Shown here piece after piece: positions 6,608 through 13,216 of a stretch of 13,216 nucleotides of DNA. A program made the position numbers and the translations under genes. The notes beneath the pieces are model-generated. The model was given only the letters and a program-made list of their open reading frames with translations, made no database searches and had not been told where the DNA came from. The DNA lies in the NCBI GenBank assembly GCA_043746555.1, contig JAYTQU010000357.1, positions 1 through 13,216 of the forward strand, read 5' to 3'. How positions within the stretch are numbered: the first letter of the stretch is position 1; each line of letters opens with the position of its first letter. The DNA comes from CAZQYC01 sp043746555 (GTDB lineage Bacteria; Pseudomonadota; Gammaproteobacteria; Steroidobacterales; Steroidobacteraceae).

Positions 6608-7525
6608 ATGATCGAGAACTTATCTGCGTCGTTGGCGACGCAACTTATTGCCGAATCACTCGATGCAGTATTGATCGTTGATGAATGCTGCCGTATTCGC
6701 TATGCAAACTCCGCATTAGAAAAACTGAGCGGCTATTTGGCCGGTGAACTTCTCGGCGAATCGCTCAACGGCTTATTGCCCGCTGCGATTGCCGCCGAAC
6801 ACGACCAATACGTCCGTCGCTATCTCGATAGCCTTCGCCCTTCCACTGTCTTGGGACGCGTTCGCGAATTGGAAATGCGTCATCGAACCGGCGAACTTAT
6901 TCCAATCGAGTTGAAGGCCGTTGATCTCGGCATGTACGCCAAATCGCATTTCTTCGGCGCCTTCTTCAGCGATTTACGCGAACGCAAGGCTTCCGAAGCT
7001 AGAAACGCGACGCTTTTGGCTCAACTGGAGCAGCAGTCGCTTACCGATCCGCTCACTGGGTTACCGAATCGACGTGCGTTCGAATTGGAGGCAACCAGAG
7101 TGATGGCGAACGCAAGACGCGAAGGATGGCCTGTTGCGATTGGCATCGCGGACATAGACTGGTTCAAGCGCATAAACGACACCTATGGTCACCCAGTCGG
7201 CGACGTCGTTTTGCGTACGGTCGCGCATCTGCTGCAAACGCAGATGCGCGGGGGCGATTTGTGCGGACGACTGGGCGGCGAGGAATTCGGTTTACTTCTG
7301 CCGCATGCCGACGAAAGACAGGCCATGGTAATCGCCGAACGAATCCGTGTCGCACTGGCGGCACTTCCGATTGGCGCATCGCGCACGACCACGCTCGAAG
7401 TAACAATTAGTATTGGCCTGGTAAGATTCGATATGAATCAAGCGCTCGATGTTTCGCTGGCTAAGGCCGATGCTGCGCTCTATCAAGCAAAGTTAGCGGG
7501 GCGTAATCGCGTCCGCCAAGGATAG
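6608..7525 (+). CDS. PAS-GGDEF diguanylate cyclase
   Basis: This 305-residue protein should make cyclic di-GMP from two GTP. A PAS sensor domain occupies about residues 8-125 (AVLIVDECCRIRYANSALEKLSGY near its start; cofactor or ligand unknown). A short linker helix follows, then a GGDEF domain from about 140 to the end. DPLTGLPNRR (147-156) marks its start, ADIDWFKRIND holds the metal-binding Asp182, and the active site is GGEEF (223-227), a functional variant. RGGD (214-217) sits five residues before it and is a complete RxxD inhibitory site, so product feedback is expected. No transmembrane segment is seen, so it is probably cytoplasmic. The ATG has only a weak GGCGGA upstream, but the PAS domain begins a few residues later, supporting this start. 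It diverges from the ilvB leader and ends 4 nt from the convergent desaturase gene; neither neighbour suggests its target pathway. Confidence 0.94.
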   Translation: MIENLSASLATQLIAESLDAVLIVDECCRIRYANSALEKLSGYLAGELLGESLNGLLPAAIAAEHDQYVRRYLDSLRPSTVLGRVRELEMRHRTGELIPIELKAVDLGMYAKSHFFGAFFSDLRERKASEARNATLLAQLEQQSLTDPLTGLPNRRAFELEATRVMANARREGWPVAIGIADIDWFKRINDTYGHPVGDVVLRTVAHLLQTQMRGGDLCGRLGGEEFGLLLPHADERQAMVIAERIRVALAALPIGASRTTTLEVTISIGLVRFDMNQALDVSLAKADAALYQAKLAGRNRVRQG

Positions 7526-7529
7526 CTGA

Positions 7530-8639
7530 CTACGGCCCAGACCCCGTTTGTTGACGGTATTCGTCAACCGAAATAATTCGACGCGCGCGCTCATCCCACA
7601 GAAGACACTTCAATGCATGAGGAATTTTCGACAACTTGACGCGCGTAACATCCACAAACAGATGCTTGTTTTCTTCGTGACACGTCGCCAAAAAGTAGTT
7701 GGGGATCTTGGCGGATAAATGATGAACGTGGTGATACGCGATGTTCGCGCTGAACCAATTCAGCCAAGCGGGCAATACCAGAAAACTGGTTCCTTGCATT
7801 GCCGCGACATCGTAATCCCAATCGACATCGCTACTCGCGTACGCGTGCTCGAAATTGTGCTGCACCGTAAACAAAATAATGCCGGCACCGCCGGCTAACG
7901 AAACGCTGACAACGTAGACCGCGAAGAACAATCCAACGCCTAGGTAGTTCGACATCAACGCCCAGACGCTCAACAGAACCAGATTGTTCCAGGTCATATG
8001 CCAAAACTCTTGTCGGTTCGCCCAATAACGAGTCTTGAATTCGGCTGCGTGGGTTGCAATCGAGACACTCGGCTGCGCAAACTTTCTGCGAACAACATGC
8101 GACAACAAACCTAGGCATCCTTTGAGCCACGTGAAGCGCGGATTAAACACCAAATACACAAACCCGCCGAACGGCGCCAACCACAATTGACGGGCACGCA
8201 AATACCCGCGCTGTTGGGTTGATGTCATAGCCGCAAACTCTTCTACCGACGCAGTGGCTATCGCTCCTCGATACTTCGCCCAGTTGCCGTTGGTAGCATG
8301 ATGGAACGCATGATGCTGCGACCATACATACTGCGGCATTCCCGCGATGACGCCAAAAACAAATCCAAAGGCAGAATTAAGTTTGACGCTGCGAAACAAA
8401 CTCCCATGGCCACATTCGTGCAGCAACACAAATACACGCAGCAGAAACAAGCTCATTAATAGCGTCACGCCGGCCGTGAGCCAATAGGACAATTCCGCAC
8501 TAAGCACGACGAGATACCATAGCGCCGTCAACGGGAGTAACGTCGTCACGACTTGCGTTAGGGCTTTGATGTTGTCGGCCTTGGTATACCGATCTATCGT
8601 GGCTCGCTTGTGCAGCTTGATGTTTTCTATCGACGACAT
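7530..8639 (-). CDS. Membrane fatty-acid desaturase
   Basis: This is a 369-residue integral membrane di-iron desaturase (FA_desaturase family), which introduces a double bond into acyl chains using oxygen and an electron donor. The histidine boxes are HECGH (74-78), HHAFHH (109-114) and HHVHH (303-307), with an additional HNFEH (261-265). Hydrophobic segments lie at about 28-50, 54-72, 88-103, 152-166 and 218-258. Box spacing is like acyl-lipid Delta12-type desaturases, but regiospecificity cannot be read reliably. The ATG at 8639 has no strong Shine-Dalgarno; the first histidine box at residue 74 fits the family, which supports it. The gene ends 4 nt from the GGDEF gene with no clear terminator between them. 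Upstream, in the opposite direction, lies a degraded region containing two-component remnants. The role is probably membrane fluidity adjustment (inference). Confidence 0.92.
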   Translation of the reverse strand: MSSIENIKLHKRATIDRYTKADNIKALTQVVTTLLPLTALWYLVVLSAELSYWLTAGVTLLMSLFLLRVFVLLHECGHGSLFRSVKLNSAFGFVFGVIAGMPQYVWSQHHAFHHATNGNWAKYRGAIATASVEEFAAMTSTQQRGYLRARQLWLAPFGGFVYLVFNPRFTWLKGCLGLLSHVVRRKFAQPSVSIATHAAEFKTRYWANRQEFWHMTWNNLVLLSVWALMSNYLGVGLFFAVYVVSVSLAGGAGIILFTVQHNFEHAYASSDVDWDYDVAAMQGTSFLVLPAWLNWFSANIAYHHVHHLSAKIPNYFLATCHEENKHLFVDVTRVKLSKIPHALKCLLWDERARRIISVDEYRQQTGSGP

Positions 8640-9446
8640 GAATATGGCCGGATTGTCGTTCTACGAATAAGTAGTCGTAATAGGTAGTAACCCGCTCGGC
8701 CGGAGTGTTGCAGTATTAGAGGAGATGTCGTTGGAATTGGGCTACTTGAATGGAATGCTGCTCACTGGGCAAATCGCCGATCGTCAATTTCGGCTGCGAC
8801 CGCAAACCAACTCCCAACCGTGGATTTGCCGGTCGAGCAATGGCATCTACAAAATGCGCCCCACGTCTCATTGCCCGACAGGGAGCGTTCTAAGAAAAAA
8901 AGGTGCGGATTAATTTATCTTAATGCGCGCGCAGCGGTTTCGTTTGCGCTATCGCGTGCAGCTGGACGGATGACCGACACTGAAATCTACCCTGATATTT
9001 GGACAACCGTTGACTTACCACGACAGCGATCTGTACATCACACAACGCCGCGCCTTCCATTGCAACTTCTAATCACGACTTGTACGGCGCTATTTTCCGT
9101 CAAATAGATTTTCGGATTGCTTTGGATTTTTTCTCGATCAACTTAGCGATTATCGTAAATGCCGTCAGAAACAATTCATATGACGAGCGACTGATGCCGC
9201 GCGAGCGCATGCGCGATGTTGAGTTGGAAGTGCGTGCGCCAGCCGAGGGCGAGTCTCGGTTGCTTCTATCCCTATCGCAGCTAACGCTACTGCGCGCACG
9301 TACGTTTGATCGACACTGACTGTTACGACGGCTGGCGCAACAATCTTTAAAAACCGATCGATTCAAACGGGAATTTTGTGACCCAGCTCGCGCTGCGCCC
9401 CGGCGCAATGATGCGCTGCGGCCAGTCGATCCAATTCGCCCACTAG
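8640..9446. other. Region with no recognisable gene, probably degraded coding DNA
   Basis: About 800 nt without a gene I can identify. Short plus-strand frames exist (8725-8913, 8820-9107, 9080-9319) but overlap each other, have no known motif and break at stops. One plus frame is open from before 8700 through DLPVEQWHLQNAPHVSLPD to 9107, and another reads LTYHDSDLYITQRRAFHC at about 9013-9066. Such scattered protein-like stretches in shifting frames look like a decayed gene, consistent with the clear pseudogenes to the right. GAGGAG at 8719-8724 abuts an ATG, too close to be an ideal binding site for it. The desaturase promoter should lie in the first 80 nt, but no convincing box pair was found. 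Confidence 0.4.
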
Positions 9447-9488
9447 CCCGCTACGAGTGCCGCTCGCCGTGGACGTGTTGACGCGAGC

Positions 9489-9795
9489 ATGTACGTATCG
9501 AGTGAACCCATCGCGTTAAAGCATTGGTACGATTTATTCGTAGGTCTGATGTATGCCTTGTACTTGTTGATCGGTTGGATGGGGCTTTACTTCGGCTTTC
9601 ATTTTTTGCGAAGCCAACCAGAAAGAACGCGAGACCGTCCTGCGCGCCATGGTGTTGGCGCAATCCGCGCAACTGAAGATGCTGCGCTATCAACTCAATC
9701 CCCATTTTTTGTTCAACACCCTTACCGTCAAGGTTGAGTTACTCAATGCCGACCCAGGATCGCGTGTACGACTGCAATTTCCGCCAACGGCATGA
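9489..9795 (+). pseudogene. LytS-type sensor histidine kinase remnant
   Basis: These are fragments of a histidine kinase of the LytS/His_kinase family. The first part (frame from 9489) reads HWYDLFVGLMYALYLLIGWM and continues into GLYFGFHF, a typical last membrane helix. At the T6 run 9602-9607 the homology moves to the next frame, reading EANQKERETVLRAMVLAQSA then QLKMLRYQLNPHFLFNTL. This holds the family's phospho-acceptor motif with its His. It then jumps straight to TVKVELLNADPGSRVRLQFP and a stop, which looks like the extreme C-terminus of the ATPase domain. So about 120-140 residues, including the ATP-binding N and G boxes, are missing, as are the N-terminal helices. The stop overlaps the start of the response regulator remnant (ATGA), as in an intact operon. 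It cannot be a functional kinase. Confidence 0.8.
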
Positions 9796-10191
9796 GTAAA
9801 TCGATTCGAACAATCAATGTCGACGATGAAGGACTCGCGCGCCGCGGCTCAACGCTTATTCGGATATATAAGTTGTCGCGCAGTGTGTGAATGGACGAGA
9901 AGCGCTCGCAGCGATCGCGCGCGAACAGCCCGATCTTGCATTTCTCGATGTGCAAATGCCGGGATTGTCGGGCTTGCAAGTAGTCAAACAATTGCCGCAG
10001 GACGCACTGCCGCTTATCGTATTCGTCACCGCCTTCGATCGCATGCACTCGATGCCTTTGACACTCAGGCAAGCGACTATTTGCTCAAGCCGGTAGACGA
10101 TGTGCGCTTGAAGCACGCGCTCAGCCGCGTCCGTCGCGAATTGCAACAGCACGCTTTGGTGGCGCGTCACGAACAGATGATGAAAACGTGA
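9792..10191 (+). pseudogene. LytTR-type response regulator remnant (receiver domain only, frameshifted)
   Basis: Conserved receiver-domain pieces occur in three frames. From ATG 9792: MSKSIRTINVDDEGLARRGS, containing the acidic pocket DD, stopping at 9890. From about 9872 in another frame: VVAQCVNGREALAAIAREQP then DLAFLDVQMPGLSGLQVVKQ, with the phosphorylation-site Asp, up to IVFVTAFDR. After a second shift near 10042: HALDAFDTQASDYLLKPVDD with the conserved Lys, ending at TGA 10189. The order and motifs match AlgR/LytR-type regulators. The DNA-binding LytTR domain that should follow is absent; the sequence ends HEQMMKT. With two frameshifts and the output domain lost, the gene is dead. It starts on the stop codon of the kinase remnant, showing that they were a co-transcribed pair. 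Confidence 0.85.
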
Positions 10192-10207
10192 CCTACATCC
10201 CTGTAGG

Positions 10208-10234
10208 GTAAAACAACGACCATCCATGATGGCC
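10208..10234 (-). terminator. Probable terminator of the TPR protein gene
   Basis: In minus-strand RNA, GGCCATC (10234-10228) pairs with GATGGTC (10224-10218) over a 3-nt loop, with one G-U pair. It is followed by the T-rich GTTGTTTTAC (10217-10208). It begins 10 nt after the TPR gene's stop codon. The stem is short, so this is a modest candidate. Confidence 0.45.
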
Positions 10235-10244
10235 TAGTGCTGTG

Positions 10245-10946
10245 CTACCACCGCGCCGGCGGATCACCGATGGTGGATGCCGTTTGTGCCGCGATCGCAG
10301 AACGTTCGTTGATCCATGTTGCGAACGATTCGACGGTCGCACCATCGACGCCTTGAGCATCTTGTTTGCGGTGCTCCACCCAAATCTTCATGGCGGTGAG
10401 CAATTGACCGGCGAGCGGACGCGCATTGCCATACAACGATAGATACGCCTGCTTGGCATCGTCGACCGCATTCAAACCTAAAAACGCTTCGCCTCGATAC
10501 TCGATCGCTTCGGGATAATTCGGCTTGAGTTCCAACGCTTTGGAATACGCCGCAAGCGATGCGTTGTAATCGCCGAGATGGCGCTGCGAGTAGCCGATCA
10601 TATTCCAGGCATCGTGCATGGTGGGCAGACGATCGGCGGCGCGCGTAAAACTTTTCAGCGCCTTCTCGTACGCCTTTGCGATCTTTGCATTGATTTTTTT
10701 CGCTTGCTTTTCATCCTTGGCGGTCGCGAGTTTCTCGTCTAGCTTAACGACATCTTTCAAATAGCTTACGCCGCTGTTGTACTCCTGCTTCGCAATTTCC
10801 TCGGGCGTACGCGGCGTATCGATCTGAGGCATGGAGATGCCGCCACCGCCGCCGCCCGCTGCGGAAAATATTGGCGGTGCGAAAACCAACGCGGCGAGCG
10901 CTAATAAGAAAGACACTGTGAAAGAAACTTTCGTGCGAATGCGCAT
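10245..10946 (-). CDS. Secreted TPR-repeat protein
   Basis: This 233-residue protein has a signal peptide (charged MRIRTK, hydrophobic 8-27, likely cleavage around FSA-A at 28-30), so it is probably periplasmic. A run of six glycines (31-36) follows. A lysine/alanine-rich helical stretch lies at about 65-95, then tetratricopeptide repeats: AYEKALKSFTRAADRLP leads into AWNMIGYSQRHLGDYNASLA (113-132), AYSKALELKPNYPEAIEYRG and AFLGLNAVDDAKQAYLSLY. TPRs mediate protein-protein binding; the partner is unknown. The start is the ATG at 10946, which has GAGGAGG 6 nt upstream; an in-frame GTG at 10961 lies upstream of that site and is rejected. It lies 128 nt downstream of the alpha/beta hydrolase gene in the same direction, and may or may not share its transcript. 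Confidence 0.85.
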   Translation of the reverse strand: MRIRTKVSFTVSFLLALAALVFAPPIFSAAGGGGGGISMPQIDTPRTPEEIAKQEYNSGVSYLKDVVKLDEKLATAKDEKQAKKINAKIAKAYEKALKSFTRAADRLPTMHDAWNMIGYSQRHLGDYNASLAAYSKALELKPNYPEAIEYRGEAFLGLNAVDDAKQAYLSLYGNARPLAGQLLTAMKIWVEHRKQDAQGVDGATVESFATWINERSAIAAQTASTIGDPPARW

Positions 10947-11074
10947 ATATCCCCTCCTCACTCAAACATTACTCGCCTGTTATCGACCATCGCGAATTAG
11001 TTCTCGCGGCCACCGGTAACTCCGGATACCTCAATGAGTACCGCGATGCGGACACTAAGTTGCACCGAGCAACA

Positions 11075-11947
11075 TCACTTTGCAAGTAGGGCGCGCAATG
11101 CGCAGACCAAGCCAAGCGGCTGTCCGATGGGAACGTGGTGATGCGCCGCGGGAACCACAATGGGTCCGCGACAATTGCGCGCGGCAGCCACGATTTTTTT
11201 GGCATGTTCAAGCGGAGAGACGATGCTGTGTTCGCCGCACACATAGTCCATCGGCATCTTAAGAAGTGGCAGTGCTTGCGCATCGGTGATCTCGGGACGC
11301 GGCATGCGTTCCATCACGGCTTCATCGAATTTCCATACGTAGGCGCCATTCTCTGCCTTGAGAGAATGCGTCGCGACGTGATCGAGAACCAACGGATCGG
11401 CGCCGCTCTCGTCGGGAACCAAACGAAAACGGAGTTTGGCGCTGCGCAAATCCACATAGCGTTTTTTTTCGTGGCGCTGCTCGCGATTGAAGCGACGCTT
11501 GTGGTCTTCATCGCGAAATCCCACATGAGAGTCCACCACGATGATGCGTTCGATCGATTCTGGATGTGCGTGCGCGGTGAGAATCGTGCAGCGGCCGCCG
11601 AAGCTGTGACCGACGATCGTGACCGGCGCAAGTTTGGCGTGTGCGATCACGCCCGCGATCTCGGCGACGAAATCGGCTAACGAATACTTCTCGCGATAGC
11701 CGCTATCGCCCATACCTCCCAAGTCCATCGAGATGACGCGATAATTTTCCGCCAAGACAGGCGCGACAAAATCCCACCAATGCGCGTGACCCATGAAGCC
11801 GTGAATCAGCAGAAGGCACGGTGCATCCGCAGGACCGGGCCACTCGAGATAGTGAATCATATTGCCGGCGAGTTCGACGCGATGCGAACTACCTGGACGA
11901 GCGAGACACCACGTTAGATAGTCAAGGTGCGGAGTTGCAGTGGACAA
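11075..11947 (-). CDS. Alpha/beta hydrolase
   Basis: This 290-residue protein has the alpha/beta-hydrolase fold. HGFMG (49-53) supplies the oxyanion hole, GHSFGG (113-118) is the nucleophile elbow with Ser115, and the catalytic His is in AAHHH (269-271). The acid after the seventh strand, normally the Asp of GExD, is not present: the sequence is GEHS (238-241). Glu239 or Asp139 after the sixth strand (IVVDS) may serve instead. No signal peptide is seen, so it is cytoplasmic. The substrate is unknown; esters or similar small molecules are usual. The chosen start is a TTG with GAGG 5 nt upstream; no in-frame ATG lies nearer than Met30, and starting there would still leave the core fold intact. 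Downstream on the same strand is the TPR protein gene. Confidence 0.86.
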   Translation of the reverse strand: MSTATPHLDYLTWCLARPGSSHRVELAGNMIHYLEWPGPADAPCLLLIHGFMGHAHWWDFVAPVLAENYRVISMDLGGMGDSGYREKYSLADFVAEIAGVIAHAKLAPVTIVGHSFGGRCTILTAHAHPESIERIIVVDSHVGFRDEDHKRRFNREQRHEKKRYVDLRSAKLRFRLVPDESGADPLVLDHVATHSLKAENGAYVWKFDEAVMERMPRPEITDAQALPLLKMPMDYVCGEHSIVSPLEHAKKIVAAARNCRGPIVVPAAHHHVPIGQPLGLVCALRALLAK

Positions 11948-11980
11948 GGAAACCTCGCGATACGCATTATTTGGCTTTCG

Positions 11981-11986
11981 ATTGTA
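11981..11986 (-). promoter_or_regulatory. Possible -10 box of the alpha/beta hydrolase gene
   Basis: Minus-strand TACAAT (11986-11981) matches five of six -10 bases and would start transcription near 11974, about 27 nt before the TTG start. No convincing -35 lies at 16-18 nt; the best is TCGGTG. Between here and the terminator at 12208-12169 I see nothing else assignable. Confidence 0.3.
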
Positions 11987-12168
11987 GCAGTGCGCTCAAT
12001 CGACACCGAGTACGATGTAAATTTCGTGCTGCGATACTCGCCGATAATAAGTAAGCGCCGATTAAGCTACTACTGCGGCCATTATCCGGCCCCTATAAAG
12101 TTGCGGCGCGCGGTGGCCAAGTCTTGTAGAAGCACTTTGCTTTCAGTCGCACTCGATCAGCGTTTGCC

Positions 12169-12208
12169 AAAATGAAAATCCCTCGCCCGCTTGCGCGAAC
12201 GAGGGATT
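12169..12208 (-). terminator. Strong intrinsic terminator after the secreted protein gene
   Basis: In minus-strand RNA AATCCCTCGTTCGC (12208-12195) pairs with GCGGGCGAGGGATT (12190-12177) over the loop GCAA, a GNRA tetraloop. That is 14 bp, two of them G-U. TTCATTTT follows (12176-12169). It begins 37 nt after the stop codon at 12246. It should stop transcripts from the secreted protein gene before they reach the hydrolase gene. Confidence 0.85.
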
Positions 12209-12245
12209 GATTTCTCGCCGGTTAGCCAGCAGCCAATTGCCGTTG

Positions 12246-13216
12246 CTAGTACTTCACTTCGCCTTGAATCACGCGCGGTGCGTCCGTGAGCGTGGGCTTG
12301 ACACCGATATAAATGCTGGCACTCGGGTCGGCGGGGTTTTGGATACCCGTTGCATCCGGCAGTGTCACGTTGCTCGGTACGACCAGACCGTCACTCGTGC
12401 AGGTGGCCAAGCTCTTACCGGCAAAGCGAATCTCGCGATCGAGCCACTTCACATAGTAGTTTGTCGAACCTGCAGTGACGACGCCTGTCGTAGCGCTCAT
12501 CGGGATGGCGAACTCAGACACGTAACGTGCGTTGCCGCTTGAATCGTCGCAACTGATCGGTTGATTGGTGAGACGCGAAACGCAGCTGCCCGGGATGCCC
12601 CACAAATTGCCGAAGCCGCCGTACTGCAACACGATAGTCTTGCCCGCGTATTGACCGAACTGCGCACCTGTCGGCACCGTGTAGCTCACCTGTAGCGGAG
12701 CGTCGAATTTCACGACAGTGCCGCCGCTATCCTTCACGGCTGCAAATTGATTCCAGTTGTTCGCGCCGGTTTCCCACTGGTAGTACACATCCGCATCGTT
12801 CACCTTGTAGTCGCAATAAGTACCCGACCCGGTGCTGCACTCGGCCGCCGCAAGAGATGTAAACAAGCGGCCCGTACGAACGCCGTTTTGATACATCGGC
12901 TGCGATTGCAAGGCGGTTGCATCGGTGAACGTCACCGCCGTCGAAGTGCCGTCTTTCAACACGGCATTGGCCGAATCGCTCGTGAAGGTGACAACATTCG
13001 CCGCGGTTGTCGGGTTCCAGTTGTTAAACGTCGCGGTTGTGAACGGTGACTGAGCGGTCGATCCTTGCGCAAAGAACGCCGACATCGTCGCCGCCGTCGG
13101 ACAGTTGTTCACACAATACAATGTGGCTGGCATGTCGGCCGGATACACGATGTCTTGCACGCGATAGTTCACGTTGATCGCGGTTGAATTGATCGACCCG
13201 GTCACTCCAGCGAAGG
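12246..13216 (-). CDS. C-terminal part of an unrecognised, probably exported protein
   Basis: The frame is open from the right edge to TAG at 12246, about 322 visible codons; the true start lies outside the window. The GTG at 13205 is only the first possible start codon and has no evidence. I do not recognise a domain. The visible part is rich in Thr, Ser, Ala, Asn, Gly and aromatic residues and poor in Lys, with no transmembrane segment. It has seven cysteines, several in near pairs (CVNNC, AECSTGSGTYC, and Cys before and after RLTNQPIS), and motifs such as VYYQWETGANNWNQF. This composition suggests a secreted or outer-surface beta-rich protein with disulfides. A strong terminator follows, so it ends its transcription unit. 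Function unknown. Confidence 0.75.
   Translation of the reverse strand, partial: FAGVTGSINSTAINVNYRVQDIVYPADMPATLYCVNNCPTAATMSAFFAQGSTAQSPFTTATFNNWNPTTAANVVTFTSDSANAVLKDGTSTAVTFTDATALQSQPMYQNGVRTGRLFTSLAAAECSTGSGTYCDYKVNDADVYYQWETGANNWNQFAAVKDSGGTVVKFDAPLQVSYTVPTGAQFGQYAGKTIVLQYGGFGNLWGIPGSCVSRLTNQPISCDDSSGNARYVSEFAIPMSATTGVVTAGSTNYYVKWLDREIRFAGKSLATCTSDGLVVPSNVTLPDATGIQNPADPSASIYIGVKPTLTDAPRVIQGEVKY

Noticed and set aside
10192..10207. Hairpin CCTACA-TCCC-TGTAGG just after the response-regulator remnant
   Set aside because: Only 6 bp and no T run on the plus strand; insufficient for a terminator, and too short to call a mobile-element end.
10947..10961. GTG start for the TPR protein
   Set aside because: The strong GAGGAGG lies between this GTG and the ATG at 10946, so the ATG is the start.
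11135..11680. 181-codon plus-strand ORF opposite the hydrolase
   Set aside because: Complementary to a gene with intact hydrolase motifs; composition is typical of an antisense frame.

Overview
The window looks like chromosomal DNA of a gammaproteobacterium. The best evidence is an AHAS-I-type ilvB preceded by a valine-rich leader peptide and an intrinsic terminator, the arrangement known from E. coli ilvB. A tripartite-type RND efflux operon and a PAS-GGDEF protein fit the same group. I cannot name the genus from sequence alone. All intact genes are on the minus strand except the GGDEF protein gene. No tRNA, rRNA, CRISPR array, insertion sequence or phage gene was seen.

Layout, left to right. 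(1) 1-4324, minus: a TetR-type regulator, then a lipoprotein membrane-fusion protein, then an RND inner-membrane pump whose C-terminal end lies outside the window. A perfect palindrome overlaps the promoter of the pump genes and a similar one overlaps the regulator's own start region, which suggests a self-contained repressor/efflux circuit. (2) 4375-6415, minus: ilvB with a complete attenuator, consisting of a promoter, a 35-residue leader with 12 valines, an antiterminator segment spanning the leader stop codon, a terminator, and a hairpin touching the ilvB ribosome binding site. No regulatory-subunit gene (ilvN) follows. (3) 6608-7525, plus: a PAS-GGDEF diguanylate cyclase with intact active and inhibitory sites. 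(4) 7530-8639, minus: a membrane fatty-acid desaturase, convergent with the cyclase. (5) 8640-10191: about 1.5 kb without an intact gene. The right part holds the wrecks of a LytS-type histidine kinase and its LytTR-type response regulator, broken by frameshifts and by loss of whole domains. The left 0.8 kb holds nothing I recognise and is probably degraded coding DNA. (6) 10245-11947, minus: a secreted TPR protein and an alpha/beta hydrolase. (7) 12246 to the right edge, minus: the C-terminal part of an unrecognised, probably exported cysteine-containing protein followed by a very strong terminator.

The most informative element is the ilvB attenuator: its competing RNA structures can be drawn from the sequence and give a testable valine-sensing switch. 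The other points of note are the paired TetR palindromes and the decaying two-component system beside the desaturase. I did not find a convincing new multi-gene system; most of the window is recognisable housekeeping and accessory chromosome.
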